Under the pieces are notes generated by a model. That model was not told where the DNA came from and made no database searches. It was given only the letters and a program-made list of their open reading frames with translations. Shown here piece after piece: positions 14,877-23,697 of a stretch of 64,000 bases of DNA (the stretch's first letter is position 1; every line of letters starts with the position of its first letter). The position numbers and the translations under genes were made by a program. Source of the DNA: Bittarella massiliensis (ex Durand et al. 2017) (GTDB lineage Bacteria; Bacillota; Clostridia; Oscillospirales; Ruminococcaceae); the NCBI RefSeq assembly GCF_017566145.1, contig NZ_JABFCL010000003.1, positions 1 through 64,000 on the forward strand, in the 5' to 3' direction.

Positions 14877-15602
14877 TTATCCGGTGGCGATCTCCAGCAG
14901 AGCGCGGATCTCGCCGGGCAGGTACTCCCCCTGCGGGGGGTCCTTGATGTCCTTGAGGTAATGGGCGTCGGAATTGGTGATGGCTTTGATGTCGGCGGGC
15001 ACCAGCCCGTCGGCGATCATCTGCCCCGCCCGTTCGATGCGGGCGAACTCGCCGATGGGAAAGCCCATGTCCCCGCTCATGATCCCCAGGTTGCTCACCA
15101 GGCTGTTGGCCCCCTTGTCCAGGTGGGCGGGCCAACAGACGCCGCCCCCTGACGCCACCCGTCCGGGCACCTGGGAAAGGGGGATGGAGCAGGCGTTGAT
15201 GAGCAGTTTGTCCACCCGTCCGACGACCTGATCCTCGGTGTCCATCACCAGCTGGTCGCCGAAGATGGCGGGGTCGTTTTGAATGGCGGGAAGGGCGGCA
15301 TAGACCTCTTCCCCGAAGGCGAGGGCGGCCTCAAGGGTGGGGAAGAGACAGACCACGTGCACCTCTTCCGCGGTGCAGAGCTCCATCCCCGGCAAAACTG
15401 GTATCTGGTAAAACCGCCCGGCCTCGAGGGCGGCCGGGCAGTTGAGGGAGCTGTTGTGGTCGGTGAGGGCGATGAAGTCCAGCCCCAGCGCCTTGGCCAT
15501 CCCCACCAGGGTGGCGGGGGTCATCTCGTTGTCCCCGCAGGGGGAGAGACAACTGTGCAGGTGCAGGTCGTACTTGTAGGCGGGGGCGGAGAAGCGGCCC
15601 AT
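14877..15602 (-). CDS. PHP-domain metal-dependent phosphoesterase
   Basis: 241 residues. The PHP metal-binding motifs are all present: HLHS near residue 14, TDHNS near 48, GMELCT near 73, WPAHLD near 158 and NSDAH near 211. PHP proteins hydrolyse phosphoesters, for example nucleoside 3',5'-bisphosphates or histidinol phosphate. This small type recurs in Clostridial clusters with DRTGG and hydrogenase-like genes, and its substrate is unknown. Its ATG overlaps the TGA of the preceding DRTGG gene (TGATG), so it is translationally coupled as the last gene of the minus-strand operon. Confidence 0.85.
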   Translation of the reverse strand: MGRFSAPAYKYDLHLHSCLSPCGDNEMTPATLVGMAKALGLDFIALTDHNSSLNCPAALEAGRFYQIPVLPGMELCTAEEVHVVCLFPTLEAALAFGEEVYAALPAIQNDPAIFGDQLVMDTEDQVVGRVDKLLINACSIPLSQVPGRVASGGGVCWPAHLDKGANSLVSNLGIMSGDMGFPIGEFARIERAGQMIADGLVPADIKAITNSDAHYLKDIKDPPQGEYLPGEIRALLEIATG

Positions 15603-15943
15603 CAGAGACCGCCGCCCAGCTGCTCCACCAGACGGGCCGCCTCGTAGACCGGCAGTTCGGTCCGAAATAGGGCGATTCCCTGCTGGCGGGCCCGCTCCAC
15701 CGCGGCGGGGTCAAAGGACATCCCCTCGGCCAAGAGGATGCAGGCGGCATCGGCCAGGGTGGCCACTGCCACCGCGTTGATGTTGCCCATGACGGTGACC
15801 CAGCAGTCGCCGGCCTTGGCGCGCCCCATCACCAAACTCAACAGGTCACAGCAGTAGATGCCCTCCACCGGCCGCGCCTCCTCCCCCCCACAGACTGGGG
15901 AGAACGAGGGACAGGACAGCAGTTCTTGGGTGGTCAGTTTCAC
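15602..15943 (-). CDS. DRTGG-domain protein (second copy in the operon)
   Basis: 113 residues, a single DRTGG-like domain, small and cytoplasmic. The family is found as an adenine-nucleotide-sensing-like module beside CBS domains and in phosphotransacetylases. The central VTVMGNINAVAVATLADAAC and the terminal part FRTELPVYEAARLV are typical. It overlaps the hydrogenase-like gene upstream by four bases and the PHP gene downstream by one base, so all three are tightly coupled. A regulatory or ligand-binding role for the operon is likely. No catalytic residues are visible. Confidence 0.75.
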   Translation of the reverse strand: MKLTTQELLSCPSFSPVCGGEEARPVEGIYCCDLLSLVMGRAKAGDCWVTVMGNINAVAVATLADAACILLAEGMSFDPAAVERARQQGIALFRTELPVYEAARLVEQLGGGL

Positions 15944-17250
15944 GAGTGGTCCTCCTTTCTAAAGGGGAGGGGGACGAAGCTCTTCATCTCGCCGCTCTCG
16001 TACTCCTCCAGTTCCTCCCGCATCCGGAAGATGCAGTCCCCCTCTTGGGCGAAGCCCCGCACCACGTCCTCGGCAAAGGCTCGGCAGGAGGGGGCCCCGC
16101 AGGAGCCACAGTCCAGCCCCGGAAGGGAGGCGGCAAAAGCCTCGATCTTCTCCATCTTCTCCAGGGCCACCGCAAGGTCGGGGTCCAGCCGCATCACCGG
16201 CTCGTAGGTGAGCTCCTTCTCCCAGCGAAAGCTGTCGGGGATGGGGGTGGTGAGCCGGTTGCAGGCAACCGGCAGATACTTGCGCAGCCGGGCCAGTTTG
16301 GTCTTGGCCACATAGGGGTTTTCCACCGTGAGCACCCCGCCCACGCAGCCGCCGGAACAGGCGTTGAGCTCGACAAAGTCCAGGCGGTCGAATTTCTCGT
16401 CCTCCATGTCCTCCAACACCCGGATGACATTTTCAATGCCGTCGGCGGCCAGGTAGCTGTCCGAGAGGAGGGCCGAGGCCTCCCCCCCGCTGCTGCCCCA
16501 GCCCACCCCAATGCGGCCGGTGGAGATGACGGAGGGATTGCCCTCCTCGGTCATCTGCTCCAGCAGAGCCGGGTAGAGGTCCTTGATGGCCAACACGTAG
16601 TCCACTGCGCTGCGCTCCACCCCAATGGGGGACTTGGCGGCGGTGACCTTGGCCGGGCAGGGGGAGATAAAGGCGGTGCAGATCTCCTCCTCGGGGATGC
16701 CGGTCTTTTCAGATGCCTCCCGCTTGGCCATCCGTGCGGCCACCTCCACCGGGGCGTTGAGGGGGAGCACGTGGCTGACGAGCTGGGGAAAGCGCACCCG
16801 GATGAGCCGTGTCACCGCCGGGCAGGCCGAGGAGATGACCGGCTTTTTGATGTCGCCGTACTTCATGATCCGCCGGGTGGCGTCACTGACGAGTTCGGCG
16901 GCGCGGGAGACCTCGAACACCCCGTCAAAACCCAGGCGCAGCAGGGCACCGGCCACAATGTCCATGTCGCTTAAGTTGTTGAACTGGGCGAAGAGGGCCG
17001 GGGGCGGCAGGGCGATCTTGTACCTGTAAGGGGCGCTTTGCAGCGCGGAGAGCGAGTCATAGGTGGCCTGTTTGGCGTGGTGTGGGCAGATGCGGATGCA
17101 CTCGCCGCAGTCGATACACTGCTCCTTGATGATGTGGGCCTTTCCCTTGTGTACCCGGATGGCCTCGGTGGGGCAGCGCTTGATGCAGTTGATGCACCCG
17201 CGGCACTTCTCCGGGTCCAGGGAGACCGAGTGGTAGAATGCTTCGGCCAT
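15940..17250 (-). CDS. [FeFe]-hydrogenase-like H-cluster protein (sensory/modulator type)
   Basis: 436 residues from the ATG at 17250, which has AGGAGG seven bases upstream. Two [4Fe-4S] ferredoxin motifs are at 16-26 and 45-55. The hydrogenase large-subunit C-terminal domain has four H-cluster cysteines: Cys143 in SSACPAV, Cys198 in SPCPAKV, and Cys298 and Cys302 in NACSGGCVGG. The catalytic motifs differ from active enzymes (TSCxPxW, MPCxxKxxE, GGGxP absent), as in the putatively sensory group C/D hydrogenases. A further Fe-S motif LDCGSCGAPSC lies near 388. No PAS domain is present. It is divergent to a true hydrogenase operon, so an H2- or redox-sensing role is inferred. Confidence 0.8.
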   Translation of the reverse strand: MAEAFYHSVSLDPEKCRGCINCIKRCPTEAIRVHKGKAHIIKEQCIDCGECIRICPHHAKQATYDSLSALQSAPYRYKIALPPPALFAQFNNLSDMDIVAGALLRLGFDGVFEVSRAAELVSDATRRIMKYGDIKKPVISSACPAVTRLIRVRFPQLVSHVLPLNAPVEVAARMAKREASEKTGIPEEEICTAFISPCPAKVTAAKSPIGVERSAVDYVLAIKDLYPALLEQMTEEGNPSVISTGRIGVGWGSSGGEASALLSDSYLAADGIENVIRVLEDMEDEKFDRLDFVELNACSGGCVGGVLTVENPYVAKTKLARLRKYLPVACNRLTTPIPDSFRWEKELTYEPVMRLDPDLAVALEKMEKIEAFAASLPGLDCGSCGAPSCRAFAEDVVRGFAQEGDCIFRMREELEEYESGEMKSFVPLPFRKEDHS

Positions 17251-17305
17251 AAAGGCGCCTCCTCTCCTGATGTGCTGAATCGGCAAAAGGGGCTGTGGGC
17301 GAGGG

Positions 17306-17728
17306 TCAGATCTGCACCGTCATGTAGACGGTGGTGCCCACCCCCAGCTCGGTGTCGATGTGGATGTCGTCGGTGTACTTTTTCATGTTGGGCAGCCCCA
17401 TGCCGGCGCCGAAGCCCAGGTTGCGCACCTCGTCCGGGGCGGTGGAGTACCCCTCGGTCATGGCCAGCTCCACGTTGGGGATGCCGGGGCCGGTGTCGGC
17501 CAGAACCATCTGGATGTGGTCGGGCTCCACCGTGACGGTGACCGTTCCCCCGTGGGCGTGGATGACCATGTTGATCTCGCCCTCGTACATGGCGATGGCC
17601 ACCTTGCGAATGGCCTCGGGGTCGACCCCCAGGGCCTTGAGTTTTTTCTTCACGTCGGAAGAGGCTTCTCCCGCCCGGGTGAAGTCGTCCCCCGGCACGT
17701 CGTAGTGAAGGGTCAGCAGTGCTGCCAT
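17306..17728 (-). CDS. HATPase-fold ATP-binding protein (anti-sigma/RsbT-like)
   Basis: 140 residues, a stand-alone GHKL ATPase domain without a histidine-phosphotransfer part. An N box is seen in AMYEGEINMVIHAHG, a G1 box in LADTGPGI near 80 and a G2 box in GFGAGMGLPNMKKY near 108. Such proteins act as serine kinases or anti-sigma switches. In this context it could pass a signal from the hydrogenase-like protein encoded next to it (55 bases downstream). Upstream, 190 bases without a gene separate it from the first DRTGG gene. This gap holds a perfect palindrome (17795-17803 with 17808-17816) without a T-run. Confidence 0.8.
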   Translation of the reverse strand: MAALLTLHYDVPGDDFTRAGEASSDVKKKLKALGVDPEAIRKVAIAMYEGEINMVIHAHGGTVTVTVEPDHIQMVLADTGPGIPNVELAMTEGYSTAPDEVRNLGFGAGMGLPNMKKYTDDIHIDTELGVGTTVYMTVQI

Positions 17729-17918
17729 GTCCGTGTACCTCTCTTGTTGTGATAATAGCCGCCGGCGGCGGGGTGTACGGCAGATGCGCCGCTGGCCGGC
17801 AGGAAGGCCTGCCGGCTGGGAAAAGAGGATCGGGCCTTCCCCCCAGCCCCTGGATCTGGGGCGAGCCGCAGGCCGGAAGTGGAGGCTGGAGCCGGTTTTA
17901 AGGGGCCGGGGAAAACCG

Positions 17919-18269
17919 TCAGGCTTTTACCCCGCCGCCCAGGCCGGCAGCGTACAGTTTGCCACAGGCGGTGAACATCCGCTCCGGGGTGGTGAGCAGG
18001 GCGATCTCCCGCTGCTGGGCCAGGGCGATCATGGCGCTGTCGGGCACCTTCCCACGCACAAAGACGACACAGACCATGTCCATCATCTCGGCGGTGCGGA
18101 TCACCTGGGGGTTGACGAGCCCGGTGAGGAGGACCGACTGGTTTTTGACAAAGGCCAGCACGTCGCTCATCATGTCGCTGCCGCAGGCGGTCTGCACCTC
18201 GTGGTCGCGCCACTCCTCCCCGCAGATAAAGTCGGCGTTTAATATGGTTTGAATCTCGGCAATGGTCAA
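17919..18269 (-). CDS. DRTGG-domain protein (first gene of the hydrogenase-like operon)
   Basis: 116 residues from a TTG at 18269 with GGGAGGG seven bases upstream. The frame continues upstream to 18407 but has no ribosome site there. It is a single DRTGG-like domain: LTIAEIQTIL at the start, then DMMSDVLAFVKNQSVLLTG and a terminal FTACGKLYAAGLGGG. It is paralogous to the copy at 15602-15943. It probably opens the minus-strand operon transcribed away from the hydrogenase operon. Ligand unknown. Confidence 0.7.
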   Translation of the reverse strand: MTIAEIQTILNADFICGEEWRDHEVQTACGSDMMSDVLAFVKNQSVLLTGLVNPQVIRTAEMMDMVCVVFVRGKVPDSAMIALAQQREIALLTTPERMFTACGKLYAAGLGGGVKA

Positions 18270-18490
18270 GGCTGTTCCCTCCCTGTAAAAGGGCGGAGGC
18301 CCGGCTCCCCTCCCCCGGAGGAGGGGGCGCGCCGCCCGCTTGATACCTTCTATGATAAGCCATTGCGCGCCAATTTGGAAACGGATTCTTATTAGCAAAA
18401 CAACCAAATTCCATTTTAAAAATTGATGGTTCCGTCAAAATTTCAGAAAATTGCCAGGATTTGCCGGTTTTGGTGGATTTGAAACCGGGA

Positions 18491-18502
18491 GTTTGCTATA
18501 AT
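18491..18502 (+). promoter_or_regulatory. Extended -10 promoter of the hydrogenase operon
   Basis: TGC-TATAAT (TATAAT at 18497-18502) is an extended -10. No clear -35 sits at 17 bases. The transcript would start near 18509, leaving a leader of about 70 bases to the ATG at 18578. The 308-base divergent region 18270-18577 holds this promoter, a G/C hairpin at about 18300-18330 and AT-rich sequence, and no gene. Confidence 0.65.
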
Positions 18503-18577
18503 TTTTAGAGCTAATGGTCTGCGTCAAACGGCGCATTTACCAATTCTTTTGGGGATCATTCATAGGAGGTACGATTG

Positions 18578-19078
18578 ATGGCCAACAAAATTTCGCCGGT
18601 GCCGTTTAACGGCACCAAAGAACAGGAGCAAAAGCTGCTGGAAGTCATCGCCGCCCACAAGGACACCCAGGGCGCGCTGATCTCGGTTCTCCAGCAGGCG
18701 CAGGATATTTACGGATACCTGCCCATTGAAGTGCAAAAGATCATCGCCGAGAAGATGGGCGTGCCGCTGGAAGAGGTCTACGGCGTTGTCTCCTTCTACG
18801 CACAGTTCTCCCTCAACCCCAAGGGCAGATACAAAATCTCTGTCTGCCTGGGCACCGCTTGCTACGTCAAGGGCTCGGGCGACGTGTTCGACAAGCTCAG
18901 CCGCACCCTGGGCATCTCCTCCGGCGAGTGCACCCCCGACGGCCGCTTCTCTCTGGAGGCCTGCCGCTGCGTGGGCGCCTGCGGTCTGGCTCCGGTCATG
19001 ACCGTCAACGACGAGGTGTACGGCCGCCTGGTACCCGACGACATCGACGGCATCCTCGCCGACTACCAGGCCCGGTAA
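18578..19078 (+). CDS. hndA: NuoE-like [2Fe-2S] subunit of the NAD(P)-linked [FeFe] hydrogenase
   Basis: 166 residues from the ATG at 18578, with AGGAGG (18564-18569) eight bases upstream. Thioredoxin-like [2Fe-2S] domain: cysteine ligands in SVCLGTACYVKG and EACRCVGACGLAP, a Cx4C...Cx3C pattern. The N-terminal helical part (about 15-75) is of the NuoE type. It transfers electrons between the NADH-binding subunit and the hydrogenase chain in HydABC/HndABCD complexes. First gene of a five-gene operon with very short gaps (one base to the next start). Confidence 0.9.
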   Translation: MANKISPVPFNGTKEQEQKLLEVIAAHKDTQGALISVLQQAQDIYGYLPIEVQKIIAEKMGVPLEEVYGVVSFYAQFSLNPKGRYKISVCLGTACYVKGSGDVFDKLSRTLGISSGECTPDGRFSLEACRCVGACGLAPVMTVNDEVYGRLVPDDIDGILADYQAR

Positions 19079-19079
19079 G

Positions 19080-19634
19080 GTGCAGGAACTCTCTCTCAAC
19101 ATCCTCGACATCGCCCAGAACTCCATCAAGGCGGGGGCCGACCTGGTGCGCATTGAGATCGAGATCGACCGGGCGGAAAACAGGATGCGCATCGCCGTCA
19201 TCGACAACGGCTGCGGAATGGATGAGGCGACGCTCGAGCGGGTCGTCGACCCCTTTTACACCACCCGCACCACCCGCAAGGTGGGGCTGGGCGTCCCCTT
19301 TTTCAAAATGGCCAGCGAGATGGCGGGGGGGCAGTTCTCCATCCGCTCCGCCCCCGGCGAGGGGACGGCGGTGGAGGCCACCTTTCAGTGGGACCATGTG
19401 GACCGCATGCCCCTGGGCGACATGGCCGCCACCTACTGCAGCTTGGTGATGGTGTCCGAGGGGACCGACTTTGTCTACACCCACAGGGTGGACGGCCGCT
19501 CCTTTACGGCCGACAGCCGGGAGTTTCGAGCGGTGTTAGAGGGGGTTCCCCTCTCGGCGCCGGATGTACAGGCGTTTATACGGGACTATATCCGTGAGAA
19601 TACGGAAGAGATAAGCGGAGGTGCTTACGAATGA
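19080..19634 (+). CDS. HATPase-fold ATP-binding protein in the hydrogenase operon
   Basis: 184 residues, starting with GTG one base after the previous stop. GHKL motifs: an N box in NILDIAQNSIKAG, a G1 box VIDNGCGMD near 40, and an F/G2 region FYTTRTTRKVGLGVPFFK. The C-terminal 60 residues are outside the ATPase fold. Clostridial and Thermotoga-type hydrogenase operons commonly carry such a gene between the NuoE- and NuoF-like genes. It is not a structural subunit, and a regulatory kinase role is presumed. Overlaps the following ferredoxin gene by four bases. Confidence 0.85.
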   Translation: MQELSLNILDIAQNSIKAGADLVRIEIEIDRAENRMRIAVIDNGCGMDEATLERVVDPFYTTRTTRKVGLGVPFFKMASEMAGGQFSIRSAPGEGTAVEATFQWDHVDRMPLGDMAATYCSLVMVSEGTDFVYTHRVDGRSFTADSREFRAVLEGVPLSAPDVQAFIRDYIRENTEEISGGAYE

Positions 19635-20005
19635 AAAGTTTAGCGGAACTGCAGGCCATCAAAGAGAAGATGAAGGGCAGCATCGGTCTGCGCGAAGAGG
19701 ATAAAAACTGCAAGCGGATCGTGGTCGGGATGGCCACCTGCGGCATTGCCGCGGGCGCCCGCCCGGTGCTCACCGCCTTTGCCGAAGAGGTGGCCAAGCG
19801 CGGCCTCACCCAGGACGTGATGGTCTCCCAGACCGGCTGCATCGGCATCTGCCAGTACGAGCCGGTGGTGGAGGTCTTTGTCCCCGGCGAGCAGAAGGTC
19901 ACCTATGTGAAGATGACAGCTGAGAAGGCGGCCCGCGTGGTGGAAGAGCACATCGTGGGCGGCAACGTGGTCAAGGAATACACCATCGGCGCCAGCGCGA
20001 AATAA
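19631..20005 (+). CDS. hndB: Thioredoxin-fold [2Fe-2S] ferredoxin (HndB-like)
   Basis: 124 residues with the thioredoxin-like [2Fe-2S] ferredoxin pattern: Cys in KNCKRIVVGMATCGIAAGA and the pair in QTGCIGICQYEP. It corresponds to HndB of the Desulfovibrio NADP-reducing hydrogenase. A related domain is fused to the N-terminus of the next protein. AGGTG lies before the ATG, which overlaps the preceding TGA. Expected to be a small electron carrier subunit of the complex. Confidence 0.85.
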   Translation: MKSLAELQAIKEKMKGSIGLREEDKNCKRIVVGMATCGIAAGARPVLTAFAEEVAKRGLTQDVMVSQTGCIGICQYEPVVEVFVPGEQKVTYVKMTAEKAARVVEEHIVGGNVVKEYTIGASAK

Positions 20006-20022
20006 GTGAGGAGGAAAGAAGG

Positions 20023-21810
20023 ATGTTTCGTTCCCAAGTTCTAATCTGCGGGGGTACTGGGTGCACCTCCTCCGGCAGCGATGAGATCAGCAAAGTATTT
20101 GAGCAAGAGGTCGCCAAGGCCGACTTGCAAGACGAGGTGAAGATCGTCCGCACCGGCTGCTTCGGCCTGTGCGCCCTGGGCCCCATCGTCATCATCTACC
20201 CCGAGGGCTCCTTTTACAGCCGGGTTCAGGTCTCCGACGTGGCCGAGATCGTCGAGGAGCACCTGCTGAAGGGCCGTCCGGTCCAGCGGCTGCTCTACGA
20301 CGAGACGGTGACCGACACCGGGGTCATCTCCCTCAACGACACCAACTTCTACAAACAGCAAAAGCGGGTGGCCCTGCGCAACTGCGGTGTCATCAACCCC
20401 GAAAACATTGAAGAGTACATCGCCATGGACGGCTACCAGGCCCTGGGCAAGGCCCTCACCGAGATGACCCCCGAACAGGTCATTGAGGAGATCAAGCGCT
20501 CTGGCCTGCGGGGCCGCGGCGGCGCCGGCTTCCCCACCGGCAGAAAGTGGGAGCTGGCCGCCATGTACCACGCCGACCAGAAATACGTGGCCTGCAACGC
20601 CGACGAGGGCGACCCGGGCGCGTTTATGGATCGTTCGGTGCTGGAGGGCGACCCCCATGCCCTGCTGGAGGCCATGGCCATCGCCGCCTACGCCACCGGG
20701 GCCGACCACGGCTTCATCTACGTGCGGGCTGAGTACCCCATCGCCGTCAAGCGGCTGCAGATCGCCATCGATCAGGCCCGCGAGTACGGCCTGCTGGGCA
20801 AAAATATCTTTGGCACCGACTTCTGCTTTGACCTGGAGATCCGCCTGGGCGCTGGCGCTTTTGTCTGCGGCGAGGAGACTGCGCTGATGCGCTCGGTCGA
20901 GGGCAAGCGCGGCGAGCCCCGCCCCCGTCCCCCCTTCCCGGCACAAAAGGGCATCTTTGACAAGCCCACCCTCTTAAATAACGTGGAGACCTACGCCAAC
21001 ATCGCCCAGATCATCCTCAACGGGGCCGACTGGTTCGCCTCCATGGGGACCGAGCGCTCCAAGGGCACCAAGGTCTTTGCCCTGGGCGGCAAGATCAACA
21101 ACACCGGCCTGGTGGAAGTCCCCATGGGCACCACCCTGCGCACCATCGTCGAGGAGATCGGCGGCGGCATCCCCGGCGGCAAGAAGTTCAAGGCCGCCCA
21201 GACCGGCGGCCCCTCCGGCGGCTGTATCCCCTCCCAGCACTTCGACGTGGCCATCGACTACGACAACCTGATCGAGATCGGCTCCATGATGGGCTCCGGC
21301 GGCCTGATCGTCATGGACGAGGACACCTGCATGGTGGACATCGCCAAGTTCTTCCTGGAGTTTACGGTGGATGAGTCCTGCGGCAAGTGCACCCCCTGCC
21401 GGGTGGGCACCAAGCGGCTGCTGGAACTGCTGACCAAGATCACCAAGGGCCAGGCCACCATGGAGGACCTGGACAAGATCGAGGAGCTCTGCTACTACAT
21501 AAAGGACAACGCCCTCTGCGGCCTGGGGCAGACCGCCCCCAACCCGGTGCTCTCCACCCTGCGCTACTTCCGGGATGAGTACGTGGCCCACATCGTGGAC
21601 AAAAAGTGCCCCGCCGGCGTCTGCAAAGCCCTCCTCACCTACACCATCGACCCCGAGAAGTGCAAAGGCTGCACCCTCTGCGCCCGCAACTGCCCGGCCG
21701 ACGCCATTACCGGTTCGGTCAAGCAGCCCCATGTCATCGACCCGCAGAAGTGCTTGAAGTGCGGCGCTTGCATCGAGAAGTGCAAATTTGGCGCCATTTC
21801 CATTCAGTAG
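20023..21810 (+). CDS. hndC: NuoF-like NADH/FMN subunit of the [FeFe] hydrogenase
   Basis: 595 residues. Order of domains: N-terminal thioredoxin-like [2Fe-2S] (1-95, Cys in GGTGC and RTGCFGLC), FMN/NAD(P)H-binding core with RGRGGAGFPTGRKW near 163 and CNADEGDPGAFMDR near 192, SLBB segment (about 330-400), the [4Fe-4S] motif ESCGKCTPCRVG near 450, and two C-terminal [4Fe-4S] ferredoxin motifs (CKGCTLCARNCP and CLKCGACIEKC). This is the diaphorase subunit of HndABCD/HydABC-type complexes, exchanging electrons with NAD(P)H and possibly bifurcating with ferredoxin. Overlap-free, with gaps of 17 and 18 bases to its neighbours. Confidence 0.93.
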   Translation: MFRSQVLICGGTGCTSSGSDEISKVFEQEVAKADLQDEVKIVRTGCFGLCALGPIVIIYPEGSFYSRVQVSDVAEIVEEHLLKGRPVQRLLYDETVTDTGVISLNDTNFYKQQKRVALRNCGVINPENIEEYIAMDGYQALGKALTEMTPEQVIEEIKRSGLRGRGGAGFPTGRKWELAAMYHADQKYVACNADEGDPGAFMDRSVLEGDPHALLEAMAIAAYATGADHGFIYVRAEYPIAVKRLQIAIDQAREYGLLGKNIFGTDFCFDLEIRLGAGAFVCGEETALMRSVEGKRGEPRPRPPFPAQKGIFDKPTLLNNVETYANIAQIILNGADWFASMGTERSKGTKVFALGGKINNTGLVEVPMGTTLRTIVEEIGGGIPGGKKFKAAQTGGPSGGCIPSQHFDVAIDYDNLIEIGSMMGSGGLIVMDEDTCMVDIAKFFLEFTVDESCGKCTPCRVGTKRLLELLTKITKGQATMEDLDKIEELCYYIKDNALCGLGQTAPNPVLSTLRYFRDEYVAHIVDKKCPAGVCKALLTYTIDPEKCKGCTLCARNCPADAITGSVKQPHVIDPQKCLKCGACIEKCKFGAISIQ

Positions 21811-21828
21811 TGAAGGAGTGTGCAAACA

Positions 21829-23565
21829 GTGGAAAACGTGAACATTAAAATCAACGGCATGCCCCTGTCGGTGCCGAAAGACGCCACCGTTTTGGAAGCC
21901 TGCCGCCTCGCCGGCATCCAGGTGCCGACCCTGTGCTACCTCAAAGAGATCAACGAGATCGGCGCCTGCCGCATCTGCGTGGTGGAAGTTAAGGGCGCCC
22001 GCACCCTGGTGGCCTCCTGCTGCGCCCCGGTCAATGAGGGGATGGAGGTCTACACCAACACCCCCAAGGTGCTGGACTCCCGCAAAAAGACCCTGCAGCT
22101 GATCCTCTCGACCCACAAGCGCGCCTGCCTCTCCTGCGTGCGCAGCGGCAACTGTGAGCTGCAGAAGCTCTGCAAAGACCTGGGCGTGGAGGACGAGAGC
22201 TACTACGACGGCGAGAATGTCGAGTACGACATCGACGATTCGGCCGCCCACATGTACCGCGACAACTCCAAGTGCATCCTCTGCCGCCGCTGCGTGGCTG
22301 CCTGCCAGATGCAGAAAGTCGGGGTCATCGGACCCAACGACCGCGGCTTTGAAAGCCACATCGGCTGTGCCTTTGACCTGAACCTGGGCGACACCTCCTG
22401 CATCTCCTGCGGGCAGTGCATCGTGGCCTGCCCCACCGGCGCCATCGCCGAGAAGGACCAGACCGACCTGGTCTGGCAGGCCCTGGCCGACCCCGAGAAG
22501 ACCGTCATCGTCAACACCGCCCCCTCCATCCGCGCCACCCTGGGCGAGGCGTTCGGGATGCCCATCGGCACCAATGTGGAGGGCAAGATGGTGGCCGCCC
22601 TGCGCCGCCTGGGCTTTGACCGGGTCTTTGACACCGACTTCTCCGCCGACCTCACCATCATGGAAGAGGCCCACGAGTTCCTCGACCGGGTGAAAAACGG
22701 CGGCAAACTGCCCCTGATCACCTCCTGCTCCCCCGGCTGGATCAAGTTCTGCGAGCACTATTACCCTGAGATGATCGAGAACCTGTCCTCCTGCAAATCC
22801 CCCCAGCAGATGTTCGGCGCCATCACCAAGACCTGGTACGCCGAGAAGGAGGGGCTGGACCCGAAGAACATCTTTGTGGTGAGCATCATGCCCTGCACCG
22901 CCAAAAAGTTTGAGGTGGGCCGGGATGACCAGGCCGCAGCGGGGGTTCCCGACGTGGACGTGGCCCTCACCACCCGCGAGCTGGCCCGGATGATCGAGCG
23001 CGCCGGCCTCAACTTCACCCTGCTGCCCGACGAGGCCTTTGACAACCCCCTGGGCGAGTCCACCGGCGCCGGCGTCATCTTTGGCGCCACCGGCGGCGTG
23101 ATGGAGGCGGCCCTGCGCACCGCCGTCGAAACCCTGACCGGCGAGGCCCTGGCCGATGTCACCTTCCAGGAAGTCCGCGGCACTGCGGGCATCAAAGAGG
23201 CCACCTACCACGTGGCCGGGATGGACATCAACGTGGCGGTTGCCTCGGGCACCAAGAACGCCGACGAGCTGCTGAAAAAGGTGCAGTCGGGCGAGAAGCA
23301 GTACCACTTCATCGAGATCATGGGCTGCCCCGGCGGCTGCGTCAACGGTGGCGGCCAGCCGGTGCAGCACGCCTCGGTCCGCAACAACGTGGACCTGAAG
23401 GCTCTGCGCGCCAAGGCCCTCTACGACGCCGACGAGGCCAAGGCCATCCGCAAGTCCCACGACAACCCCGTCATCAAGGAGGTCTATGAGAGCTACCTGG
23501 GCGAGCCGGGCAGCGAGAAGGCCCACCACATCCTGCACACCACCTATGTGAAGCGCGGGCTGTAA
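21829..23565 (+). CDS. hndD: Catalytic [FeFe] hydrogenase subunit
   Basis: 578 residues from the GTG at 21829 (AGGAG ten bases upstream). A GTG at 21820 is too close to that site. Domains: plant-type [2Fe-2S] (1-75), His-Cys3 [4Fe-4S] (about 78-117), two [4Fe-4S] (about 140-205), then the H-cluster domain with all three motifs intact: TSCSPGW (Cys300), MPCTAKKFE (Cys356), MGCPGGCVNGGGQP (Cys500, Cys504), and the small-subunit-like tail. The intact motifs predict an active hydrogenase, unlike the divergent paralogue at 15940-17250. It produces or consumes H2 with electrons from NAD(P)H and ferredoxin. Maturases HydEFG are not in the window. Confidence 0.95.
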   Translation: MENVNIKINGMPLSVPKDATVLEACRLAGIQVPTLCYLKEINEIGACRICVVEVKGARTLVASCCAPVNEGMEVYTNTPKVLDSRKKTLQLILSTHKRACLSCVRSGNCELQKLCKDLGVEDESYYDGENVEYDIDDSAAHMYRDNSKCILCRRCVAACQMQKVGVIGPNDRGFESHIGCAFDLNLGDTSCISCGQCIVACPTGAIAEKDQTDLVWQALADPEKTVIVNTAPSIRATLGEAFGMPIGTNVEGKMVAALRRLGFDRVFDTDFSADLTIMEEAHEFLDRVKNGGKLPLITSCSPGWIKFCEHYYPEMIENLSSCKSPQQMFGAITKTWYAEKEGLDPKNIFVVSIMPCTAKKFEVGRDDQAAAGVPDVDVALTTRELARMIERAGLNFTLLPDEAFDNPLGESTGAGVIFGATGGVMEAALRTAVETLTGEALADVTFQEVRGTAGIKEATYHVAGMDINVAVASGTKNADELLKKVQSGEKQYHFIEIMGCPGGCVNGGGQPVQHASVRNNVDLKALRAKALYDADEAKAIRKSHDNPVIKEVYESYLGEPGSEKAHHILHTTYVKRGL

Positions 23566-23585
23566 GCAAAGGGAAAAAAGCGACG

Positions 23586-23616
23586 AGAGGGTGTCCCCGC
23601 AGGGGCGCCCTCTTTT
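23586..23616 (+). terminator. Terminator of the hydrogenase operon
   Basis: AGAGGGTG (23586-23593) pairs with CGCCCTCT (23606-23613), with an inner CCCC/GGGG pair and a TTTT end, 20 bases after the hydrogenase stop. Confidence 0.8.
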
Positions 23617-23668
23617 GCTGTCCCCCATCCAACAGGCAAAAAAGGGGAAATATACAGCCAAAACAGAT

Positions 23669-23697
23669 TTGTCAAAAGGGGGACAAAGTGCTATACT
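23669..23697 (+). promoter_or_regulatory. Sigma-A promoter for the small membrane protein gene
   Basis: TTGTCA (23669-23674), 17 bases, TATACT (23692-23697). Confidence 0.8.
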
